Below are positions 1 through 5,753 of a stretch of 8,319 bases of DNA, one piece after another. The DNA comes from Acidobacteriota bacterium (GTDB taxonomy: Bacteria; Acidobacteriota; Vicinamibacteria; Vicinamibacterales; CAVVIG01). Each line of letters opens with the position of its first letter. Position 1 is the first letter of the stretch. The stretch spans positions 1-8,319 of the forward strand of contig QHWF01000183.1 of the NCBI GenBank assembly GCA_003222455.1, written 5' to 3'. The notes beneath the pieces are model-generated. The model was given only the letters and a program-made list of their open reading frames with translations, was not told where the DNA came from and made no database searches. The position numbers and the translations under genes are program-made.

Positions 1-196
1 CCGTGAGCTTCGCCAGGTCGAGCAGATCGATCGCGGCAAGTTCCACGCCTGGCGCTGCAAGCGCCTCGAGCTTGTCGCGACGCCGGGCCAGGGCACGGAC
101 GGGAACGCCGGCCGCGCTCAGCTTGCTGGTAATGACGCCGCCAAGCTGCCCGGTCGCGCCGACGACGAGCACTCGGTTGTCCTGTGTATCCACCAT
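1..196 (-). CDS. NmrA/SDR-type NAD(P)-binding protein, N-terminal part
   Basis: The gene runs off the left edge, and only about 65 N-terminal residues are present. The protein begins MVDTQDNRVLVVGATGQLGG, a beta strand followed by the glycine-rich dinucleotide motif GATGQLGG of the Rossmann fold. It continues with an alpha helix, then VRALARRRDKLEAL and VELAAIDLLDL, as in atypical short-chain dehydrogenases of the NmrA/NAD-dependent epimerase group. In that group the second strand followed by R-x-x-x-K/R reads the cofactor phosphate, so NADPH preference is plausible. The ATG at 196 has a GGAG about 10 bases upstream. Substrate and pathway cannot be told because the catalytic part is outside the window. 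The gene diverges from the next one. Confidence 0.85.
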   Translation of the reverse strand, partial: MVDTQDNRVLVVGATGQLGGVITSKLSAAGVPVRALARRRDKLEALAAPGVELAAIDLLDLAKLT

Positions 197-559
197 GGCA
201 TGACACTCCGACGGCATTGGCGGCGCAGGAAATCTGCACACACCTCGCCCATGGCATTCGAATGGTAAAGCGATTCGCGACCGACGTTCGCCGCCAAGCT
301 CGGCGGCAGCGCTTACGCCGGACTTTCTTGGCGGCCTTCGCGCTTGCCGGGCCGAAGCTCATTCAGTTTCCTTGAGCGAAGGCCTGGCTTTTGCGTTCCA
401 CAAGCGGCGTCACACGGCACGACATTCAAACAGAAGCCGCAGAACGCGCAGAACAAGCCGGTGTTCTCTGCGGGTTCCGCGTGTTCTGCGTTGATCGTCG
501 TGTTTCAAGGGCCGAAATCGGCATGCCGGCGTCTAAAATGCATTGAACGCGGAGGGGAC
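197..559. other. Divergent intergenic region with inverted repeats
   Basis: This 360-bp stretch separates two divergent genes and should hold both promoters, but I see no convincing -35/-10 pair. It does contain structure. GCCGCC/GGCGGC arms at 290-295 and 302-307 form a small hairpin. A perfect 9-bp inverted repeat pairs GGCCTTCGC at 333-341 with GCGAAGGCC at 376-384. The 9-bp-period element at 437-491 is listed separately. The plus reading frame is open from about 344, but this part has no protein-like character, so I treat it as non-coding. Confidence 0.5.
437..491. repeat. Inverted element built of about 9-bp units (GTTCTGCGN type)
   Basis: The left arm has two 9-bp units, CCGCAGAAC (437-445) and GCGCAGAAC (446-454). 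After an 8-base gap the right arm carries the reverse complement as three units: GTTCTCTGCGG (463-473), GTTCCGCGT (474-482) and GTTCTGCGT (483-491). The transcript could fold into a long stem in several registers. It lies just upstream of the CarboxypepD_reg gene, so it could sit in the 5' leader. The layout matches the element at 4247-4324, although the unit sequence differs. Confidence 0.7.
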
Positions 560-1660
560 GTGCATCTGGTCATGAGTTTCTTGGTCGCCCTTTTCATCGG
601 CCAGGCGGCTGCGCCCGCCGCCACCGGCGTTATTACCGGTCGCGTCACTGCCGAGGGGACGAACGCGCCGGTCGCCGGCGCCCGGGTTGTCGTAATGACG
701 GCGGGACGGCGGGCCGGCCCCATGGGTCCTCCACCTCAGGCGACCACGGATCAGGACGGACGCTTCGCGTTCGACAAGCTGGCGCCCGGCGAATACGGTC
801 TCAACGTGCAGAAGACCGGCTTCGCGCCGACGAACGAGTCGATGACGCGACAGCGGACATTCACCGTCGCGGCAGGCCAGACGCTTGCGGTTGACCTGCA
901 TCTGCAGCGTGGCGGCGTCATCACCGGCCGCGTGCTCGATGAGAGGGGCGAACCGATGACCGACGTCCGCATAATGGCGATGCGCCGCATGCCTGTGCCG
1001 ATCAACGCCGGCCCCGGACCCCAATTCCTGACCGCCCCGATGCAGTGGCCGCAACAGACGAACGATCTTGGCGAGTTTCGTGTGGCTGGTCTCGCGCCGG
1101 GCGAGTACGTGATCGCGGCGGTGCCTTACGGATTCTCCGGCTTCGGCGGACCGGGCGTCACGCCGCGATCGTCGGCCGGCGCCGCGCACACGACCACGGT
1201 GACCACGTTTTATCCAGGCACGGCCGATCAGGCCGACGCACAGGTGGTGACGGTTGCCGCCGGCGCTGAAGTCGGCAACATCGTCTTTGCGGTGCAAACG
1301 GCGGCGGCGTTTCGCGTTTCGGGGATCGTCGTCGACGAGAGCGGTGCGCCGATCGAAAACGCCATGGTGATGCTCGCGGGCGACCCGCACAGCGGTCCCA
1401 TGATGGGCGCAGTCGGAAGCGGACGATCGGATGCCGCCGGTCGATTCGCGATCGATGACGTGCCCGCGGGCACTTACCGGGCGAATGCCTCGGTCATGAT
1501 GAGCAGCGGCGGTGGCGGCATCGGCGCCATCTCCAGCGGCGGTTACTTCAGCTTTTCCTCCCGTATGACCGGCGGCATCGAACAGCCGGCTGAAGTTACC
1601 GTGACCGACGCCGACGTCAAGGGCGTGCGCGTGGTGACTCGGCGGCCGAATCCTTATTAA
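560..1660 (+). CDS. Secreted protein with three carboxypeptidase-regulatory-like repeats
   Basis: The protein has 366 residues from GTG 560, which is preceded by GGAGGGG (551-557). ATG 572 is an alternative start. Residues 3-21 (LVMSFLVALFIGQAAAPAA) form a signal peptide or anchor with weak N-terminal charge, so the product is probably exported. Three beta-sandwich repeats of the CarboxypepD_reg/Cna-B type follow. Repeat one spans about 23-88 (GVITGRVTAEG, then TTDQDGRFAFDKLAPGEY). Repeat two spans about 119-195 (GVITGRVLDERGEP, then TNDLGEFRVAGLAPGEY). Repeat three spans about 252-315 (RVSGIVVDESGAP, then SDAAGRFAIDDVPAGTY). A Gly/Ser/Met-rich stretch and a short tail close the protein. No peptidase, TonB-barrel or other catalytic domain is present, so it is probably a structural or binding protein of the periplasm or surface. 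Its stop codon directly abuts the next gene's ATG, so the two are probably cotranscribed. Confidence 0.85.
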   Translation: MHLVMSFLVALFIGQAAAPAATGVITGRVTAEGTNAPVAGARVVVMTAGRRAGPMGPPPQATTDQDGRFAFDKLAPGEYGLNVQKTGFAPTNESMTRQRTFTVAAGQTLAVDLHLQRGGVITGRVLDERGEPMTDVRIMAMRRMPVPINAGPGPQFLTAPMQWPQQTNDLGEFRVAGLAPGEYVIAAVPYGFSGFGGPGVTPRSSAGAAHTTTVTTFYPGTADQADAQVVTVAAGAEVGNIVFAVQTAAAFRVSGIVVDESGAPIENAMVMLAGDPHSGPMMGAVGSGRSDAAGRFAIDDVPAGTYRANASVMMSSGGGGIGAISSGGYFSFSSRMTGGIEQPAEVTVTDADVKGVRVVTRRPNPY

Positions 1661-2926
1661 ATGCACGTCGAGACGCTTGAAATCCTCCGCTGCCCGTACT
1701 GCGGAGCGCGGCTGGAGCTGGTCGAATCGTTGTTCCACCAGAAAACGGCCGCCGAAATCCACGACGGTATCCTCGGGTGTCACTGCTGCGTGTTTCCGGT
1801 GGTCGACGGCATCCCGGTCTTGCATCTTCAACCGGCAGCCGTGACGGCCCGCGATCAGGTGCAGGCCGGGCGGCCCGAGCTCGCCCGTCGCACGATGATT
1901 GGATTGGACGACGAAGCGCAGGCGGCCGGGTTCGAGGCCGCCGCGGCGTCGGATGCGGCGACGTACCGCGACACGGTCGCGGCCCTCGGTCCGAACTTCG
2001 AAGCTGGATATTTCCTGTATCGGTTCTCCGATCCGACGTATGTCGTCGCCGACGCCGCGGTGCGTACCGTGGCCAACATCGTGCTCCACGGACAACGCCG
2101 GGCCATCGACATCTGCGGCGGGTCGGGGCATCTGACCCGCTCGCTGATGACCGTCTCGTCGCCGCCGCCGGTGCTCGCCGATTTGTATTTCGCGAAAGTG
2201 TGGCTCGCGCGCCGGTTCACCGCGCCAGGGTGCGAGCCGGTCTGCTGCGACGGCAACGCGCCGTTTCCGTTCGCGCGCGGCACGTTCGCGCTGGCGATGT
2301 GCACCGACGCGTTCATGTACATCTGGACGAAGCGGCAGTTCGTCGGCGAGATGGAGCGTCTGGTGGACGATGTGCGGCGGGCTGACGGCGAGCCGGGCGC
2401 CGTTCTGATCGGTCACACGCACAACGAACGGACCTGGACGCCGTCGCATGGACAGCCGCTGTCGCCCGCGGGCTACCGAGATCTGTTCGAAGCGCTCGAG
2501 CCTCGCGTTTTCGGTGAGGCCGGACTCTTCGACGACGTCGTGAACCGCGGGATTCTCGACCTCGCCCGCCACGACGCCGCGGACACCCTCGATCGCGATC
2601 CGGCGCTGACAATTCTCGCAACCCGCCACGAGGGCGTGTTCGCAACGCATCGGGTGGAGGCGATGCCGGCCGCCCGCGCTACGGGCGAGTTCCGGCTGAA
2701 TCCGCTCTATACGGCGATTCCCGATGGCGAGCGGGTCCAGCTGCGGCTGCAGTTCCCGTCTGAGGACTATGCCGACGAATACGGCGCCTGCCGGGCATAT
2801 CTCCCGGACGAAGTCACCGTCGATCGCGAGGCGATCGAGGCGCTGCCTGGCGCGGCGGTGGCGCGATCGCTGGCGCCGCTGGTAACGAGCCGGGTGATCC
2901 TCGATCTGCCGAAGCGGTACTACTGA
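1661..2926 (+). CDS. Class I SAM methyltransferase with Trm112-like zinc site
   Basis: The protein has 421 residues. Residues 8-55 look like a Trm112-type zinc-binding domain: ILRCPYCG (C11, C14), then CHCC (C40, C42, C43), then the characteristic VVDGIPVL. A Rossmann methyltransferase core follows. Motif I is AIDICGGSG at 148-156, with D150 and a Cys-Gly-Gly in place of the usual GxG. The acidic end of strand 2 is ADLYFAK (D174), and DGNAPFPF at 198-205 with ALAMCTDAFMYI leads into the active-site strand. The last 120 or so residues (NPLYTAI, LRLQFPSEDYADEYG) are an extra domain I do not recognise. The start is fixed because the zinc site begins ten residues in, and the ATG follows the preceding TAA with no gap. 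No clear Shine-Dalgarno is visible, which suggests translational coupling. The methyl acceptor is unknown; a sugar, lipid or secondary metabolite is as likely as RNA. Confidence 0.85.
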   Translation: MHVETLEILRCPYCGARLELVESLFHQKTAAEIHDGILGCHCCVFPVVDGIPVLHLQPAAVTARDQVQAGRPELARRTMIGLDDEAQAAGFEAAAASDAATYRDTVAALGPNFEAGYFLYRFSDPTYVVADAAVRTVANIVLHGQRRAIDICGGSGHLTRSLMTVSSPPPVLADLYFAKVWLARRFTAPGCEPVCCDGNAPFPFARGTFALAMCTDAFMYIWTKRQFVGEMERLVDDVRRADGEPGAVLIGHTHNERTWTPSHGQPLSPAGYRDLFEALEPRVFGEAGLFDDVVNRGILDLARHDAADTLDRDPALTILATRHEGVFATHRVEAMPAARATGEFRLNPLYTAIPDGERVQLRLQFPSEDYADEYGACRAYLPDEVTVDREAIEALPGAAVARSLAPLVTSRVILDLPKRYY

Positions 2927-2972
2927 GCTGAACGACGAGTGCAGGACAGAACCTTTTCAACTCGTCAGGCAT
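2814..2972 (-). CDS. Possible 52-aa small protein, antisense to methyltransferase end
   Basis: A strong ribosome site, GGAGGAAAG, sits immediately before ATG 2972. The reading frame opens MPDELKRFCPALVVQLSS and stays open for 52 codons, but everything after about residue 17 is antisense to the 3' end of the methyltransferase and is Pro/Ala/Arg-rich like an ordinary shadow frame. No family is recognised. The ribosome site may be chance, and there is no independent support for expression. Confidence 0.15.
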   Translation of the reverse strand: MPDELKRFCPALVVQLSSTASADRGSPGSLPAAPAIAPPPRQAAPRSPRDRR

Positions 2973-3059
2973 CTTTCCTCCGAGCGGTGTGGATCGAGAA
3001 TACGGCTGACGATCGACGTTTTCAGGCGCAGCAATTCGCTGGTCGCGATCCACTTGAGT

Positions 3060-3282
3060 CTACAGTCGGGCGGCGATCCCCAGCGTGCGCTGCCATCGCG
3101 CGTACGCGCGGCGCACGTGCGCCAGGCGATCGAGCGGCGTCGGGTACCGCCGCTTGAACCAGTGAACCAGCGCCAGCACCTCGTCGCGCTCGGCATCGGT
3201 CACCGGCGAGATAGGCGCGCGCCTCTGCCGCGTCGAGACGGCGGTCAGAGAACGACGAGAATTCTTCGCGACGGCTGGTCAC
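3060..3282 (-). pseudogene. Small helical protein gene with apparent frameshift
   Basis: GTG 3282 has a well-placed GGAG (3291-3294, 8-base spacing) and an upstream extended -10. The first frame reads convincingly: VTSRREEFSSFSDRRLDAAE. It then loses protein character near 3220. The neighbouring frame becomes protein-like at once, with PISPVTDAERDEVLALVHWF, KRRYPTPLDRLAHVRRAYAR and WQRTLGIAARL, and ends at TAG 3060. The junction falls on an alternating GC tract (3215-3222). Restoring one GC pair would fuse the two halves into one protein of about 74 residues, mostly charged helix. I do not recognise the family. The break could be a real mutation, slippage, or a sequencing error. Alternatively only the 47-residue part from the GTG encoding VTDAERDE is translated. 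Confidence 0.5.
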
Positions 3283-3320
3283 GTGTTCGTCTCCGATTGG
3301 AGAATCCGAAGCAGACGTAT

Positions 3321-3329
3321 ATCCTAGCA
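3321..3329 (-). promoter_or_regulatory. Extended -10 promoter element (TGCTAGGAT)
   Basis: On the minus strand TGCTAGGAT matches the TGnTAnnnT form of an extended -10 box. Transcription would begin near 3314, giving a leader of about 30 bases that contains the GGAG ribosome site before GTG 3282. No good -35 is visible, which is usual for extended -10 promoters. Most of the motif is the terminal CTAGCA of the adjacent palindromic repeat, so the repeat itself may have supplied the promoter. Confidence 0.4.
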
Positions 3330-3460
3330 GGTCGCTGAAAAAGGGGCCGACCTGAAGTTAAAACTGAAAAGTTAAAACAGAAAAGTGCGGTTTTACGCCT
3401 GCTTTTGACTTTTCTGTTTTGACTTTTCACTTCAGGCTGCGTTTTTCAGCAGCCTGCTAG
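3324..3460. repeat. 137-bp imperfect palindromic element (MITE- or REP-like)
   Basis: The outer ends are inverted copies. From the left the sequence reads CTAGCAGGTCGCTGAAAAA (3324-3342). The reverse complement from the right reads CTAGCAGGCTGCTGAAAAA (3460-3442), with only two mismatches. Further in, CCTGAAGT (3351-3358) pairs with ACTTCAGG. Both arms then contain short-period A-rich units: AGTTAAAAC and AGAAA on the left, AGTCAAAAC and AGAAA on the right. The loop lies around 3388-3402. The element has no coding capacity. It is AT-rich against a GC-rich background, as expected for an inserted non-autonomous mobile repeat. No target-site duplication is obvious. Confidence 0.75.
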
Positions 3461-3461
3461 T

Positions 3462-3975
3462 TCAGTTCCACCGCGGCAACCGCAAGGCGTGACAGGCACG
3501 CGTCCAGTTACTGACCGCCGGTCCGGCGTTGACCATCGAGCCACTGCGTACTTGGCGATGGCGTTCCACGGTTCCCGCCGCATCGATGAACGAGGAAGGC
3601 TTCTGACTGCTCATGGGGCTTGCTAGCGTAGAAGGCCCGGCCACGAGTGAGTCGATGTCTGCGACCTGGGCGCTGGTGTTGTCTGTCAGCATCAGTGATT
3701 CGGTGACCATCGGTGAGAGGCAGCGGCGGAACGGCGTTGTCAGGCCTGCCTTTCGACCGCGCTCAGGGCATCCCGAGCGGCGCCCTGGCGGGTGGTCACC
3801 ACAGACGTCGTGACGCCGGTGGCATTGTGCCGGACCACGACGGCGGCGCCGGGCACGCCGCCACCTGCATCGACGACGACGCCCGAATCGTCGATGTCGT
3901 TCCACGCTGGCCGAACGCGGCACTGGCGGAAATCAGGAGCATCGAGGTCACGAGGACCAAGAACAAGCCTCTCAT
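3462..3975 (-). pseudogene. Remnant of Oar/TonB-receptor-type gene N-terminus
   Basis: ATG 3975 follows a purine-rich ribosome site (GAGAGGG). The product starts with a classic signal peptide, MRGLFLVLVTSMLLISASAA, then FGQRGTTSTI. At about 3884-3888 the frame breaks. One added T would restore ISGVVVDAGGG, then PGAAVVVRHNATGVTTSVVT and TRQGA, which is the N-terminal CarboxypepD_reg-type domain typical of acidobacterial Oar-like TonB-dependent receptors. Homology stops at about 3775, where a repeat-like sequence interrupts it, and that frame ends at 3740. A further open stretch to 3462 (e.g. VTESLMLTDNTSAQVADIDS) is not recognisable. An intact receptor would be near 1000 residues, so this is a decayed fragment and plug and barrel are missing. 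The left limit is uncertain. Confidence 0.6.
3748..3769. repeat. CCTTTCGAC...GCTCAGGG-type dispersed repeat
   Basis: The sequence CCTTTCGACCGCGCTCAGGG resembles the widespread intergenic repeat of the form CCCTTCGACAAGCTCAGGG. It sits exactly where receptor homology ends in the pseudogene, next to a TCCCGAGCGG extension. An insertion that broke the gene, followed by divergence, would explain this. Family membership is from memory and is not verified. Confidence 0.4.
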
Positions 3976-4246
3976 GCCCACCCTCTCCCCGAACAACACG
4001 GTCGTGCAAATGCGAACACTTGCAATCGACGAACGGGCGTCGCCGTTAAGCAACAGGTGTTCCCGGCAGAAGCCAACAGGCGCGGCGATGCGCAGTCGCC
4101 GCAAGCGCTCACGATCGAGCAATTTTGCCGCCGGCCTCTTCGCTCCTCCTGTTCAGTACCGGTTGAGGCACTCGGTCAACTGCATTGAAATGGACTGAGG
4201 CTGTCCGGAAACCATTCACGTGTTCGACGAACGACGCGCGCCGTGG
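3976..4246. other. Non-coding stretch with one hairpin
   Basis: No protein-like frame is seen on either strand. The main structure is a perfect hairpin at 4082-4102, with GCGGCGA pairing to TCGCCGC across a 7-base loop. It could be in the former leader of the receptor remnant. No promoter is evident. Confidence 0.4.
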
Positions 4247-4324
4247 AACGCAAGGGCCGCGAAGGCCGCTAAGAAAATACTGTTCTCCTTTGCGTCCTTT
4301 GCGTCCTTTGCGTCCTTTGCGTCC
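4247..4324. repeat. Inverted element with four perfect CCTTTGCGT tandem copies
   Basis: The right arm is CCTTTGCGT repeated exactly four times (4287-4322). The left arm holds three degenerate 9-bp units of the complementary type: CGCAAGGGC (4249-4257), CGCGAAGGC (4258-4266) and CGCTAAGAA (4267-4275). The arms are separated by an AT-richer 11-base spacer, so a slippable stem can form. It lies 33 bases beyond the ATPase stop codon and would be in that gene's 3' untranslated region. It is not a standard terminator because no T-run follows the stem in either direction. Confidence 0.8.
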
Positions 4325-4356
4325 GATCGTGACGTCGTACTTTCGAAAAATTGGAT

Positions 4357-5709
4357 CTAGAAGGTCTGCCTGGCGACCCATTCCCGCAACAGCGAATCGA
4401 CCACCGCATATCCGTCCGGCTCGCGCGTGACGACATCGTCCCGGACGAGCGCGGCGAGCGCGGTCTGCACGGTGGAGGGACCACCGAGCCGGTGACGGGT
4501 GCGCACGTCCGCCGAGAGCAGCTCGGTGCCCTGTTCGAGCACCACCGCGCGGAGAACGGCCCGCTGCGGCAGCGTCAGCCGCTGCCACGTCGCCTCGAAC
4601 ATCGTCTGCTGCTCGGCGAGCATCCGCCACAGCGTCTGATGCAGGTCGTCGAGCGTCGCGCGCCGCCGATTGCGGCCGCGCACCTCGTCCCAGGTTTCGT
4701 GCGCGAGCCGCTGCACGTCGTACGGCAGGTTTCCGGCGAGCTCGACGATCGCGGCGCCGAGGCCCGGCTCGGGTTTCATGCCGGAGCGGAGAAACCGCCG
4801 GTCGACGAAGGTCGCGAATTCGTCCGCCGGGATCTTGTCGAGACGCATCACGGGGCCCGCCTTGTAGAACGGGCGCCGGGCCGCGAGCATCCGCTCCATG
4901 AGACTGGGCTCGGATCCCGCGAATACGTAGCCCACGTCGCGCTGGCGCTGGACGGCGGCGCGCAGGGCGTGTTCGACCGATCCGCCGTTGAAGCCCGCGA
5001 TGGCCTGGAACTCGTCGAGCGCGACGACGACTGGACGGCGCCGTGTGTCGGCAAGACGCGCCGGCAGCGCGAACACCTCCTCCGCCAGGCGCGATACGTC
5101 GCGATCGGTCCGCGCATTCGGAAACGAGACCGTCGGACCCGGCGGGCGTCCGCCGGCGGGAGGGAGGGAAGCCGCACGCAGATCGGGCCCGATCTCGACG
5201 AGCGTCGACGAAATGGCGTCGCGCAGCCATGTGCGCGCCCGCTCCGCCCTGGTTTCTGCGGCCGCGAGCGCCCGCGCATAGCCCTCGAGAAACGCGACAT
5301 ACGAGCTGAAGCTGCTGACGGTGACGTCGACGGTGAGCACGCCGCGGCGGGCCATGGCGGCCAGCGCCAGGCGGATCAGCGACGACTTGCCGTAACGGCG
5401 CGGAGAGATGAGAAACACTTTCTGCGCCGCGGCGAGGTCGCGGACGAGGCGGTCGAGCTCGACAACCCGATCGGCGAACGCGGCCGCCGGCACCACCTCG
5501 CCGTACACGAACGGATTCTGCGTTACGTCAAACAGCGTAATGGTTACGTAGTATAACGTAACTGGCCGGCGGCGTGGAGCGCCGCGGATTTCCTGCCGGT
5601 GCGGCCCGCCTCGAGGCGGATTACAATCCGGCTGACCGCCTTCGCCAAGGCTTCGGCGGTCTACCGTAGCGTTAGCGGGGGTGGAAGCCGGACGCCACGT
5701 GAGCGTCAT
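4357..5709 (-). CDS. AAA ATPase of the archaeal ATPase_2 type with C-terminal winged helix
   Basis: The longest frame has 450 codons from ATG 5709, but homology-like sequence begins only near codon 57 (ITLFDVTQNPFVYGEVV). The N-terminal motif NPFVYGEVV followed by FADRVVEL is typical of this family. The Walker A motif is SPRRYGKSS (102-110), and Walker B is VVVALDE (227-233, D232 and E233). A sensor-like segment is YVFAGSEPS (261-269). From about 383 a winged-helix domain follows (QRAVLRAVV, then STVQTALAALVRDDVVTREPDG). Such proteins are thought to be chaperone-like or DNA-associated ATPases, and the partner is unknown. Codons 11-45 run through a palindromic intergenic repeat and are probably not translated. 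No ATG, GTG or TTG lies between that repeat and the family's N-terminus, and the first in-frame GTG (5508) would cut it. The start is therefore unresolved. Confidence 0.85.
   Translation of the reverse strand: MTLTWRPASTPANATVDRRSLGEGGQPDCNPPRGGPHRQEIRGAPRRRPVTLYYVTITLFDVTQNPFVYGEVVPAAAFADRVVELDRLVRDLAAAQKVFLISPRRYGKSSLIRLALAAMARRGVLTVDVTVSSFSSYVAFLEGYARALAAAETRAERARTWLRDAISSTLVEIGPDLRAASLPPAGGRPPGPTVSFPNARTDRDVSRLAEEVFALPARLADTRRRPVVVALDEFQAIAGFNGGSVEHALRAAVQRQRDVGYVFAGSEPSLMERMLAARRPFYKAGPVMRLDKIPADEFATFVDRRFLRSGMKPEPGLGAAIVELAGNLPYDVQRLAHETWDEVRGRNRRRATLDDLHQTLWRMLAEQQTMFEATWQRLTLPQRAVLRAVVLEQGTELLSADVRTRHRLGGPSTVQTALAALVRDDVVTREPDGYAVVDSLLREWVARQTF
5522..5562. promoter_or_regulatory. Two tandem 20-bp dyads, probable operator
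   Basis: On the plus strand GTTACGT-6-GCGTAAT (5522-5541) is followed after one base by GTTACGT-6-ACGTAAC (5543-5562). The second dyad is perfect; the first matches at five of seven positions in its right arm. The two are offset by exactly 21 bp, or two helical turns, as for cooperative binding of a dimeric regulator. The 6-bp spacer of the perfect dyad gives TATACT on the minus strand, a good -10 hexamer reading toward the ATPase. The dyads overlap the presumed ATPase start, where they would encode VTLYYVT and ITLFDVT. Confidence 0.6.
5606..5661. repeat. Compound palindromic intergenic repeat
   Basis: Three palindromes stand in a row. CCGCCTCGAGGCGG is a perfect 14-bp palindrome (5606-5619). 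CGGATT-AC-AATCCG spans 5617-5630. GACCGCC and GGCGGTC (5634-5640 and 5655-5661) flank an inner GCCTT/AAGGC stem. The segment reads as a REP-like dispersed element, of the kind whose frames give peptides such as RRSLGEGG in annotated genomes. It separates the divergent ATPase and kinase genes. Confidence 0.65.
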
Positions 5710-5753
5710 CCTTCGCCCGTGAGGTCCTTCAGAGAGGCGGCGCCTGCTCGGGT

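Noticed and set aside
344..559. N-terminal extension of the CarboxypepD_reg protein from ATG 344
   Set aside because: It would bury the signal peptide about 70 residues in and translate the inverted 9-bp element. The GTG at 560 has a ribosome site.
533..2650. Very long open frame on the minus strand (705 codons)
   Set aside because: It lies antisense to two well-supported genes and its product is Arg/His-rich without domain-like patterns. Long antisense frames are common in GC-rich DNA.
4287..4322. CRISPR-like array
   Set aside because: The 9-bp units are directly adjacent with no spacers and no cas genes nearby, so it is a simple tandem repeat.
4109..5230. 373-codon minus-strand frame overlapping the ATPase, including an RKG repeat
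   Set aside because: It is a shifted frame of the same strand with Arg/Ala-rich translation. The RKG repeat is only the translation of the CCTTTGCGT array.
4351..5556. 401-codon plus-strand frame across the ATPase gene
   Set aside because: It is antisense to the ATPase with clear Walker motifs. Its product is charged and low in hydrophobic structure.
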